From contig NW_025064923.1 of assembly GCF_019112545.1 (NCBI RefSeq), positions 124,001 through 188,000 of the forward strand: a DNA stretch of 64,000 nucleotides, given 5' to 3'. The number at the start of each line of letters is the position of its first letter. Within the stretch, counting starts at the first letter, position 1. Shown one piece after another: positions 26,642-37,095 of this stretch. The notes below the pieces were generated by a model. The model was given only the letters and a program-made list of their open reading frames with translations, searched no databases and was not told where the DNA came from. This DNA comes from Guyanagaster necrorhizus (taxonomy: Eukaryota; Basidiomycota; Agaricomycetes; Agaricales; Physalacriaceae). The position numbers and the translations under genes are program-made.

Positions 26642-26763
26642 TATTATTCGCGCACCACTTTTTCATCTACTGAGTAACTGTATCGATTAGATCAATTCCG
26701 GAGCTTTTTGTGCATAACGTGTGATACATCTTGACACTCCACCACAGCTTTGTCAACTTCGTC

Positions 26764-27225
26764 ATGACCGAAGAGTCGACGCAATCAGCCAATGCCGAGT
26801 TTGCGGCCTTCCACAATCGGCTACAAGAGTTGGAAGATATGCTCCCGGGACATATTCAACAATGCAAAGAGCATGTAAAGTTCATAGATTCTCCTAAAGA
26901 GGAATGCAATTGGCATGCCAAGGACAAGGACGAGAAGATGAAGGAGTTTAAAGAAACTTTGACCACCGTTTCGAAGGTAGTCGAAACGGCCCAAGACGAA
27001 CATAGAAATCGAAAGGTTCTGTGTGCGTATACATTTTCTTCCCACCACACATAGCACCCGTGTTGACGTCTATCAGGCAAGAGCGACACCGAAGCTGTTC
27101 TGCAAGAAATACATGCTATGCATGAGGTGCAAATAAAAACTCTTAACGTCTATTCGGGATGGCAAGTTTTCGATTTAACTGTGAATATTGGCCCAGGCCT
27201 ACTTATTTCGAAACCAATTTCGTAG
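26764..27225 (+). CDS. Small coiled-coil protein, unknown function
   Basis: Two exons (26764-27022 and 27077-27225) give 135 aa. Residues 10-110 are predicted by eye to be almost entirely helical and charged, with heptad-like spacing (FHNRLQELEDMLPGHIQQ, KMKEFKETLTTVSKVV, AVLQEIHAMHEVQIKTL). A short, more hydrophobic C-terminus follows (YSGWQVFDLTVNIG). Small kinetochore or vesicle-tether subunits can look like this, but I recognise no family. It begins 122 bp after the H15 gene on the same strand. Confidence 0.6.
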
Positions 27226-28093
27226 AGCATCGACGTATGCTTAGGAATATATAACGGCGGGCCATACTCTGTCCGTGGTAGTCAAAGTCTATTTCGCGAT
27301 CAAACAGAAGACGGGACTTCACACAGAGCTCTGGGCCTCCGTGCATTAGCTTTAAAACGTACGGTGAAGGAAGGACATCAAGTTCCCCTGCCAATCAGTA
27401 GATAATTCCCTAGATTTGAGAACGTCGACTACGCAGGATGATCGCGAATCGTACGGAGCGATCTATGTGGAATGCCGAGGAAAGTCCAGACTCCTCCCTA
27501 ACCCGGATGGAGATGGAACACTGGAGGCCTTTGAGCGTAGCGACGGTATAAGTCAAGTAAGCCAGCTTCGTAGCAGATGATGACCCGCACTGGTATCCTC
27601 CTTCTAGCCTCGGCTCGTCTTTTCTCGTATTTTTTTTTTCGTTGAAATGATATGACTATCTGTTGGTCTTTTTCCTTTTGATAAATTAATGAACTCATTT
27701 TCCGTTGAACCTGAGATATTCTGGACCACAATTAGAAGTAAACCAGTGTCGTAGGGTTTCATTGTTTCCCTGCAGTTCGGGATCTGTCCTCATAGGACGG
27801 CCTACTCGACGGAAAGGTGTCGAATGGTTTTCTGTCATCATATATCACTCCTTGCCCTCTTTCCATTGGTCGCATACACGTCGAAGCGCGGCCCCCGGCG
27901 TGCCCATGTTTTGAGTCAAGGCGATCAGTACGACCCTGCGCTGCGCCATAATGCTACAGATGCTGAGATTCATATCTTAGCCCACACGCCGGCCTGACAA
28001 GGGCGGGCCATCTTAGTTGCCTATATCTCTGCTGTTTATGTACCGACTCTTCTTCTCCCAACGGTTCAACTTCAAGTTCCCTTCTTACTCAGA
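27226..28093. other. Intergenic region
   Basis: I see no gene. A pyrimidine/T-rich tract lies around 27628-27640. The region holds the 3' end of the coiled-coil gene and the promoter of the DUF6533 gene. Confidence 0.45.
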
Positions 28094-29740
28094 ATGCCCA
28101 ACTGGACAATTCCATTGACGTACGAGGCGGTGCTTACGGTCCTGAATGCAATTCAAGTGTATGTCAGATCCACTTCCTTCAGTACAAGAATACACTGAGG
28201 ACGTTGTTTCTCTCCATTAGTGGACGACGAGTGATCGTGGGCTCGTATATCTGATTATGGGAACGTTGACCTTTACTTATATCTACCGGCGCCTATAGCC
28301 GTATATGCTCTTCAGGTCTATGAATGGCTGATATGCTGGAGAGATGAAGTCGAACTAGTATGTATACCACTCAATGGCGAAAACATTATTCTGACATCTC
28401 AGGCAGATATGGTCATCCTCGTGGAATTCTATGAGGATACTATTCACGTTATGTAGATATTTTCCGCTCTTGTTCTATCCATTCTATCTGTGGGCATGGA
28501 TCCCGGTGCATAGCAAAGAACTTTGTGAAAAACTAATATCTCCATTGTACGGATTTTGCACAGTTTTTGTACGTGTACATTGCGCTTCTAGTCGATCACA
28601 AGCTTACACTTATATTCCGTAGCAATTATCAGCTCAAGGTAAATTCGCATAGTCTATAAGTCGGTTTCCAAGGTCTTGACTGCTATCAAAGCAGTGGTCC
28701 TGATACGATCTCATGCTTTCAGCGGCCAATACCTGTGCATCCTGATACTCTTATGCACGTGTTGGATCGGATTGGCGGGCGCGGATATATGGATGTTTTT
28801 CACTCAATTCATTCGTGAGTTAAAAATGTCCCTGTTCGGGACCATGCGCTGACTACATTTAAGTCGTCGACCTTACATTTTCCATCACCGGAAACCGGTC
28901 AAGTTGTTTTGGCAACGACAGACATTCCGAAGCCTCATACGACAGCGGGCTATTCGTGACCCCGGTCGGCGTACGTATCCTAGTTCCATATCGCCAGTAT
29001 TGTTGCTGACAGCTCTCACGCAGATTGTTATGGTGAGGCAGTGTCTAAACGACCAATGCTTGAAATGACTATAACGCAATGCAGATGGTCTCTTTCGGTT
29101 TTGACACATTGATGATAGTACTTTGTATCGTGGTATGCATCTTCGTATTCTCCTCAGCTTTCAACTGAATTCTTACTCTTATTGCAGCATTACCTACGCA
29201 CACGGAGTGCCCAAGGGCCATTAGGGAAAGCCTTCTTGAAACAAGGTATTTCGGATCGTAAAATATGATTGTTCATGCTCATTCGTCTCTAGGCATTGGA
29301 GCGTTTGTGGTCATATCATCCTTGAATTTCTTCACGGCAATGTCTTTTTTTGGGCACGTTATATCCTTCCCCTCTCAAACTTGTATTCACTTTTTGCTCT
29401 AGCCGATCTTCGTGGACTGGAATAACGCTTCCTTTGACTCTCGTAGTGTCAGATATAATGGTAAGTCTAGCTTTTGTCATACGTAGATATTGTAGCCTAA
29501 TCATATCGTTGAAATTTGGAAGGCATGCCGATTGCAAGTCCTGTCCTTCTCATCTACTCGCCACCTTCACTGATAACCGTGTATAGAATACTCTCCTTAC
29601 GTCGAAGGGTTAGCCCGACGGAAAGCTTCGAGCTGCAGGAACAGTCGCGTTTTGTTAGTGAAGCATTTGACCGACTAAATGAACGAGACTCGGGGCCTTC
29701 TCGTTGTATTTGGGCCCAGCGTGAAGCAGATGTCTTATAA
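28094..29740 (+). CDS. DUF6533 multi-pass membrane protein
   Basis: This is a basidiomycete-expanded family of putative seven-helix membrane proteins of unknown function. The first exon encodes MPNWTIPLTYEAVLTVLNAIQ. The DUF6533 segment follows as VYEWLICWRDEVELIW|SSWNSMRILFTLCRYFPLL, split by introns at the conserved E-x-E-L-I-W. Further hydrophobic helices include YLCILILLCTCWIGLAGA, GIVMMVSFGFDTLMIVL and IGAFVVISSLNFFTAMSFF. A cytoplasmic C-tail ends at 29740. The exon ends before the start of the second exon (about 28160-28260) were not settled. The segment YSPPSLITVYRILSLRR replaces the more usual final helix pattern and may be a divergent or mis-spliced end. I see no clear inactivating break. 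Confidence 0.7.
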
Positions 29741-30111
29741 TATTGTAAAAATGACGCTCACACTAAACATAGCTTTGGACTTGTGTACGCTCGTGAGTCC
29801 AAGTAGAACACAAATGAAAACCGATGGAGATACCCTTGACGGAAGCAACTTGGAGTGATATCATATATCACAGGTACGTTATTTAATACGTTCGGGCTAT
29901 CTTGAACACCGGGCACAGTGCAATTTGTATAAGCCGGTCGCTTACTACTTCGCGACACTTGCGTTGATTATCGATAACGGTTCTAGATTGCCAAAACGTT
30001 CGGAACACAAAAACAATATATCAAAGCAGCCATGAGAAATGCGAGTGGTACAGAACAATACAAGAGATATGCCTTCAATATTCCAACAATCATGTTAACC
30101 CCATTGGACAT
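29741..30111. other. Convergent 3' flanks
   Basis: This 371-bp gap lies between the stop codons of the DUF6533 gene (plus) and the FKBP gene (minus). No gene is seen; it holds two transcript 3' ends. Confidence 0.5.
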
Positions 30112-30708
30112 TTACGCAGGTTCGATCTTTAACAGCTCCATTTCAAACTTGAGTGTCGCATTTGGCGGTATTATTGGCGGCACGCCCGCCGGTCCGTAGG
30201 CCTGGTTAACGACGAGTTAGTCAAAGAGAGATAATAGATTGCAAAGACCAACGAATTCGGGGGGAGCAGTGAGGAGAGCCTTTTCTCCTAATGACATCTT
30301 CGGAACACCTGCGAACGCCACAAGATCCAAGTCAATATCGATGAATTCCAATCAGAACGTACAGACCTTCATCCCAACCCGCTATAACCACACCTACACC
30401 GATCTTCACCCTGAATGGATGTCCGCTACAGTTCTACAATCAACACTTGACCACAGAGCGACGCTACAAGAGCCTACCGGTCATGACTCGAGTCGAATTT
30501 GGATCCATCTGTCAGCGTACCAATGTAGTGGATGCTGACGGTGTCTGTAGCGGTCGATAAGTAAGGTCATAGCTTAACATAACTTGGGCAAGTACTTACC
30601 GCCTGGTTTTGGATACGTCTTACCGTCTCCAGGAATGAGCGTTATGATTGACAGACTCTAGGAACAAGTCAGCACGGCGAGGAGGGAAAAGTGGGGGACA
30701 CCAACCAT
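30112..30708 (-). CDS. FPR1: FKBP12-type peptidyl-prolyl cis-trans isomerase
   Basis: Six exons join in phase: 30706-30708, 30600-30657, 30478-30544, 30367-30425, 30253-30308 and 30112-30201. They give 110 aa, the size of FKBP12. The product catalyses proline isomerisation and in fungi is the receptor for FK506 and rapamycin. Recognised pieces are [95 protein letters not shown] and [10 protein letters not shown]. Active-site residues equivalent to human Tyr26, Phe36, Asp37, Arg42, Phe46, Val55, Ile56, Trp59 and Tyr82 are all present. The first coding exon holds only the ATG. No exon exceeds 90 nt, so the gene would be missed by simple reading-frame scans. It sits tail-to-tail with the DUF6533 gene. 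Confidence 0.92.
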
Positions 30709-32557
30709 GGTGTAATGGACGCTACGAAGTCAAGAGGGAGCGCTATAAAAGCGATGGAAATCAAATTTGATTATATAGATCCATGGGTCTCGTGATCGCA
30801 GTATTTGGGCCGACCAAGTCCCAGAATACAGTAATGCAGAAATTTGTTATCGATGTCTGCGATGGGAGGTGATAACATTTTCAAGTTGACAGCTACGCGT
30901 AATTCCTATCAGCATATGATGCATTTGGACCGTAGACAATGCCTTCTGTATACATCTCTTTTAGGTATATCATCCTCTCTAAAATAAGGTGATGGGCAGA
31001 GTCCGTGCAGGAAGGCACTATGAAAAGCACATGGCCGATGTGGGATTTTGTATACAAGTAAGAGCAGATCCAAGAATACGGCTATCTTCGTTCTGTACGG
31101 GTATCAAGTTTTTCCCCATCATGACCACAGGTGCATCACCTTGGCTTTCCGAATCCAGAAATTATAAGGGAGGATTGACGCAGGATCACGCAGGATCACG
31201 CTCGACACCGATAACAAAGACAAAGATATCGATGGTATAGAAGACGGTGCCCGGATCAAGAAGGGGACAATGGAGGAAACGGTCGCTAGCCAGATGTAGC
31301 CAGATACGTACACCGGGGATACCCTTGGGGCTAGTTTGAGATTATCTAGACTTAACCAGAGCAGAGTGTCTGGTGAAATGGGTGTCGGCGTTGGAATTGG
31401 ATATGGTGGCAGGAAGAATGGCGAGTACAAACGGATGGATCAAACAGGCAACGTTGTCTGTCACTTACGAACGGTATTGCCATTTACTTATCGCCCACTC
31501 AGATCTCCCAATATTGTCAGGGCTTCGCGACGCTGACTAGGGTGATAGCCGGAATCTTTTCTCTGTGGTCATCAGCTTCTTTGATTGTGTTACTTCTGCG
31601 TTTCTCGCGGTGAAGCCTCTCGAAGTCCCCAAGGACGCAGAGTTATTCCTAATTCAACTTGTTCAAATCTCTTCACAATTTAGAGTTCTACAACGCGAGT
31701 CACTCGTTCCGACATGATCGAAGAAGTCAAAGGACGTTGTTCTGTCTTCTGAAACCTGAATATTGACTCTTACACCCAAGCAGCCGGATTGCAACGTTTG
31801 ACTCCGCTCGAGGATTGGTGGGAATGAATTGATTATCCTCCACACCGGGTATTGTGATCGACTGACCGCTTCATTTTCACCCAGGTGATGGTACTCGTCA
31901 TGATTCCGTCTTATTCGTCGTTTCCATTAGGTGGTAATGCTAGCGTCGTGTCCTTGGGATGTCGCATGCCTTGATACATGTACATATCACGGGGACTTGC
32001 AATGCCGCCGTGACCGTACTGACTTGTAGGGTTCTGTTTGCATGCAAGTCTTAATTCCGTGGACCAAAGACCATTCTATGAACGCAATGTGCGCTCAATC
32101 AGCGTTATTATAATCGCGGCAGTGCGTCACCTTGGCATCTGAGCAATGTTCGTGGTTATATAACATATCTGAAAACTTGGACCTCCGAAGTTCTACTGTA
32201 TGGTCGTATACCCCTCCCCACGTTTCTCTCATTGGTCGCATTTCAAGCCCCATCAGTATAAATGAATAACTGTACTACTTAGTACTTACTGACCCTACTT
32301 CTGTAGCAAACGATCTCCAACCCTTTGGCGCATCACTATGTTCATGAGGAACACGGAGTTATACAGCTTTATCCAGTATCGGCAAAATGCAATAGCCACA
32401 TTGAACTACTTAGACATTCTTCGGAGCCATTTTCGTCCAGCACAAAGCAGAATCCGATTTTGGTCTGCCAATGGTACGGCCCGGCGGAACCGGCATTGAC
32501 ATCGCGATATCCATCTTGACCAAATCGCGACTTGTCATTTCGACTCATTTGCCACCC
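30709..32557. other. Intergenic region with short tandem duplications
   Basis: I find no supportable gene on either strand. A short coding-like stretch at about 31165-31296 (TLDTDNKDKDIDGIED) is rich in acidic residues but has no exon partners. An in-frame upstream ORF starting at 32338 (MFMRNTELYSF...) lies just before the OGFr-like gene and could be a 5' exon or an upstream ORF; its phase does not join to that gene through an obvious intron. Confidence 0.4.
31181..31306. repeat. Two 10-bp tandem duplications
   Basis: CAGGATCACG is repeated exactly at 31181-31190 and 31191-31200. TAGCCAGATG/TAGCCAGATA is repeated at 31287-31296 and 31297-31306. Both have a 10-bp period and lie about 100 bp apart. 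They look like independent small duplications, possibly slippage or repair scars. Confidence 0.7.
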
Positions 32558-33460
32558 ATGATTCAGGACATTCCTTGCGACGTGTTCGAATTTCTTTCAA
32601 ATTATCCCTCGAATTCTAACAACCCTTCACAATCAGACAATCTCCTATTCTACCAGAACAAACTGAAGTGCAGACCTGACAGACTGACCATCGATGAGCT
32701 GCATGAAAGGTACCGTCGTCACGCGCATGTTTTTGCTTATCGCAAACTGACAATGTATTGGCTTATCCAGGTGGGAGGGAGCTTATGATACCCTCGAATA
32801 CAAACACGGCTTTGTCCAATGGCTGTTCCCTATCCAGGAATACGGCATGAATTCCCAGTCCCAGCCATTACAACGACACGAACTTGAAACAATGAGATCT
32901 TCTCCTGAGATCAGACAGCGCGTCATAAGATCGTACAAACTTATGCTTGACTTCTACGGAATGAGGTTGTTGGACGACAAGTCAGGACTGCTGGGTCGTG
33001 TGTTGCCGCCAAGGACGTTTGAAAGGCGGTACAGAAATCTCGTTCGTGAGCATGTCTCCCCTAGTACTAGTTTTATCAAGATTCCCAACTTGTTGTAGAG
33101 TCATCGCATAACAACCTTCGGATATCCCGGATAATGAAATGCCTCTCTGAGATGGGTTTAGAGCACTTGAATGCGGGATTCGTACTGCACGTCCTCAACG
33201 AGCAGAGCGAACACAAGGAATTGTTAACAGGAATGCTGAAGGGGAGCATGGATCGTTGGTGGGCAAATTGCAACAGAAATGAGGAGGAGAGGAAGTGGGT
33301 CGCCGAGATCATTCGCAGAGTCAGGAGCTCGAGAGGCCAATGGGTGTTTACAAGAGAGATGTACGAAAGGGCTTTAAAGAGGAGAAATGAGCGGGGTTCT
33401 TTGGGCCTCGACGACGAGGACGAGGACGTAAATGCGAATGTGAAGTTGATGGGCGCATAG
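32558..33460 (+). CDS. OGFr-domain protein
   Basis: Three exons (32558-32709, 32771-33045, 33099-33460) give 262 aa. The sequence follows the conserved region of the opioid growth factor receptor family, which is widespread in fungi despite its animal name: DNLLFYQNKLKCRPD, W-E-G-A-YDTLEYKHGFVQWLFPI, EYGMNSQSQPLQ, VIRSYKLMLDFYGMRLLD, RYRNLV, SSHNNLRISRIMKCLSEMG, LEHLNAGFVLHVLNEQSE and RWWANCNRNEEER. The role in fungi is unknown. I chose ATG 32558 because it opens the conserved IPCDVFEFLSNYP start; an in-frame ATG at 32471 is possible. Confidence 0.82.
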
Positions 33461-33781
33461 AAATGCTGACTTTTTCACTAGAAAATCCCTTTTAAAACAG
33501 ACATGTTTTGCGTGTAAGGTCATTTATTTTGGCATATAATAACCCGACTACAAGTTCTGCATTCGTGGTTCAGGTTCACGGTGTACTTTTGAGTCTTTTC
33601 AAAAATACTCGGTACGCTACTAAGAATCGGCAGCTTGTCGTCTTTAATAAGAGTGCCAGAGAAACAGCAAGTATGAGCACGCCATAAGTTCAGTCTCTTG
33701 AGTTTTCGTGTGAGGACAGTACCGGCGACGAAATACCAACTCACTCTATCGCCAAGAGATGCCTGTTCACCGTGGTTAAGA

Positions 33782-34102
33782 TCAGATACTAAAGTAAGAG
33801 TACTTATACTCGTCTCCATCCTTAGCGTCTTTTTCGTCTTTTCCTGTGACGTACAACCAGTGGTTGTTATGGACTCGAATATCTACTTGGGTTTGTGTAC
33901 CTCCGTCCGGCCAGTACAGTCGTACTAGCATCAGTTCAACGAGATCACTCGCGTTACACTCGTCGCGAAGCTTCATTTGCTTACGTCGTGCTGAAGTCAA
34001 GGCGGTGAAGCAGGAAGCGAGAAGTTGTTGGACACGGCTGTCAGATGGTAGCCAAACGCGCCAATGTAACGCCTCTGGCACTGGCAGCCAACTTGATCCC
34101 AA
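33782..34102 (-). CDS. Possible hypothetical gene (exon)
   Basis: A 106-codon open frame has plausible composition (SSWLPVPEALHWRVWLPSD, ASDLVELMLVRLYWPDGG). A second frame just downstream at 33520-33790 is also protein-like (SLGDRVSWYFVAGTVLTRK). They may be two exons of one minus-strand gene, but I found no convincing splice between them and recognise no family. It could equally be chance. Confidence 0.25.
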   Translation of the reverse strand: MGSSWLPVPEALHWRVWLPSDSRVQQLLASCFTALTSARRKQMKLRDECNASDLVELMLVRLYWPDGGTQTQVDIRVHNNHWLYVTGKDEKDAKDGDEYKYSYFSI

Positions 34103-34525
34103 CTGACGTGGTCATTGTTCCCTTCAGGTTTTGGGGCGGCCACTCAACGCGGCACGCTCAACGTTCGTCAAGCAATGTCAAACGGGCATTCCTTCAATTC
34201 TATTCGCGGCGCGATTAATTTTGTCCAACGAACAGCGTGATTATAGCCCAATTGTCAATGGCAACGGAGAAACACTGGATCAACGGAACCGTTATGGAAC
34301 AGCATCAAGTACACGGACGGATGACCCGAGTGTATCGGGAAGAAACGAACACGAGCCGTTGTAGATGTGAACTCGGAATGAAACTAGGAAGGTGGTATTC
34401 ATTGGACCTGTCCATTACAGTTGGTCGTGTGCAATTATATGGTCTGCAATTAGAACGTCAGTATGGTTAATCAGTGAATAAGACGCGTGATGCACCTGAC
34501 ATTATGAGAATGAGCGTTCGAAAAC

Positions 34526-34925
34526 TTAGGCTAACTTCTCCAATTTATTCCACAAAACTTCTCTTCGTTTCTCGGCGTACACGTCGCTTACGGACTGTAG
34601 CAACTCTTCGACGGTCTCAAAGACCTTCAGGTTCAAAGAACTCGCTTTCTTAGAACCGTTCTCAATCTGGCAGGTATATGAATACAAGAATGACAACGGC
34701 GGCAATCTGAATGTGACTCACGAAATACCCTCTCCCGGTGAGCACCAACTGCAGCTTTTCACCATCCAACAACGTCACAGAAGCTTTGGCGACCAGCGGC
34801 GTGGAAGAACCAAGTATGGAGAAACATCGAATGCCGAAATGTTGCTCCGAGAGGGCGAGTTGGAGTTCATTGGCGAGGAAGGCGGAAGGCATTGAAGACG
34901 TTCCCGTTGGCGAGGACATGATCAT
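34526..34925 (-). CDS. GSKIP-domain (DUF727-like) small protein
   Basis: Two exons (34722-34925 and 34526-34666) give 114 aa. The pattern ALSEQHFGIRCFSILG...AKASVTLLDGEKLQLVLTGRGYF|IE followed by KVFETVEELLQSVSDVYAEK and EVLWNKLEKLA matches the GSK3-beta-interacting-protein fold. That domain occurs alone in small proteins and within the CLU mitochondrial-clustering family. In animals the small form anchors GSK3 and PKA; its fungal role is unknown. A second in-frame ATG two codons in (34919) is an alternative start. Confidence 0.75.
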
Positions 34926-37095
34926 TGAAAAATTGGTTTTCCCTTAGCAAAGAAGGCCAGTCAAAGATAGCTACTAGCATTGGCGGGGCATGTGTCCTTT
35001 ATGTAAATATAGGGGACGGTAGAGTACAATGGTGGTTTGTTTGACACTACTAGATCATCGAGCCGATCACTTAACGTCAATGATGTCCGGGGTAAGCTCA
35101 GCTGGCGGTAGTGAACCTTATACCTGTCAACAATAACCCTTCTCTCCGGCACCTTGCTCTTTCCGCATAATGAATATTTCTCTAACTGGCACAGCCCTGC
35201 CACCTAACAGAAGGATATTCCACGAAAACCAATTCATAGTTACGTCAACTATACATGGCAACAATCTACAGATCTCAATATAGATTGCCGTCTCAATGCA
35301 AGAGAAAAGAAAGTTTAGAGTGAGGCAACTGCGCTGCCTCAGAAGCACGAATCCTCTGTGATTCTGCGAAATACATAGAAAACATCAGCTGATGCTAATG
35401 ACGAGCAGAGAAGACATACCAAGTACGACAAGATGCGCTGTGTATACACGTGAAACGAGCACGACGGATCTTAAATAAGGTATTCGGAGGCAAAGGACTG
35501 GAAGCCTCTCGGTATGTATGTGCGAGAGGCCCGGGCCATTGTAATACCACTATGAAGAAGTCGAACTTCTATTTCGGTGAAGGCATTTGCCTTGTCAAGG
35601 TATATTTGTTGAGCTGAGAGTAACGATAGCGCCAAGTGAATACCGTAACCAATCTTTAATGAAAGGTCCAGTCAAACATAATACCCAGACCCGTGGCTCT
35701 ATCTGGTGAGCCCTACTATCTGTCACCAGACACCACACTATCTGAAGCCAAGTCCGCGATACCAATTTTGATTGAAGCATTTGATACACCGTGACCGGTC
35801 TAGACAGAGATTTCATGTGCACCGTCGCCGCTGAGAGCAGTTGAGCATGGAAGTCAACCTTATCGATGGTGTCACCCTCAGGGTAGACATCGAATGACGG
35901 AAATGTCCAGAGGAGTAAACTAGAATGGATAGAATGCGTGGCAAAAGAGGCAGTGGCCCGGAGAGTGGAGATGCCGCCAGGAGTTGATAGTTAGTGATGA
36001 TGGTTAGAAGAGAAGGAACGTAGACCGGCAAGCATCATCCCCCAATCCGGCCCGGATTTCTGAATCCCCGTTCAAGTTCTGCCATATACTGCCGTGTTAT
36101 CACTACCCTGCTTCTTCTTGCTTCTCGATATCTGACTTGCACTCGGGACCAAGAATGTTGCTTGGACATTAGCATAGTATCGACGGGAGGATCATCTGCA
36201 GCCTCGCTTAGTATCACCGTATCGTTCTGGCTTTCAATCCCCTTCCAGTAGTGCCTTGCTGTCAGCCCAATTCTGCTCACGGACCGTACAAGAACGTGAT
36301 GCAGCTGTCAGTCCGACTTCAGTGGCTTCATGCCCAACGATATCTCATGGCAGTACAGTCCTTGAGATTGTTGGGAGCGCCAAGTCTTTACGAGGAGAGC
36401 TTCCTTGCCGTCTGAAAGCGTCTCGACGACAGGACACTCATCGCTAACAACGCGATCTGGTAAAGGCATATTGGTATCCGATCGATGTGATTCGCCTGCT
36501 CGTACAAGGGCGCACTACAGGTCGCTACGGACTCATCATACCAAGCTTTGATTCTATTCTCCTCAACCGAGTCTGGACGCTCATCAACATATTGTCCTTT
36601 TCTGCTTGTAGGTGTTGTCATTGAGACGTATTGCCTGGATGAGTTTCCATCAGTCGTCAGCCGGGCGGTATCGAAGCTGGCGGGCTTGGCTGACCTGACC
36701 TAACACCTTAAAACGTCTCGAATCATCGTCCTTTGGGTATGAATACAACCTCCGACTATTCCACGTACCTGTAGAACCTGGTATTCGACCTCATAAAGTC
36801 ATACTGGCATTCTGACTGCGGGACGGTTCAGACACAATTTTCCTTCTTGTACTGATATTTTTGCTACTATTATGATATTCACAGGTTGACTTGTGTTGTG
36901 ATCACATTGTACGCCATCACCGCGAAATCGGCGCCAGCAACGACTTGGGAAGATGAGAAGTTAGGTCACAAAATGCGGCTTTTGCATGCCATCAAGTGAT
37001 GCCTTACAGCTAGATGTTCCCTTTTAGTTCCTCAAAACACAAGAACCATTGTAGGGAAGTATGCGTTTCCCAATTAAGTGAAGCTGTAGTATCCC
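34926..37095. other. Gene-poor region, about 2.2 kb
   Basis: No supportable gene. Minus-strand frames at 36035-36280 and 36388-36621 have protein-like composition and could be two exons of a small unknown gene, but I could not join them and no motif is recognisable. Confidence 0.4.

Noticed and set aside
30420..30500. Apparent deletion of the Phe46 loop in the FKBP
   Set aside because: The acceptor ACTGTAG before 30425 restores [12 protein letters not shown] with no gap, so the protein is complete.
32338..32500. Upstream exon for the OGFr-like gene (MFMRNTELYSF)
   Set aside because: No intron joins it in phase to the conserved start at 32558; left as a possible upstream ORF.
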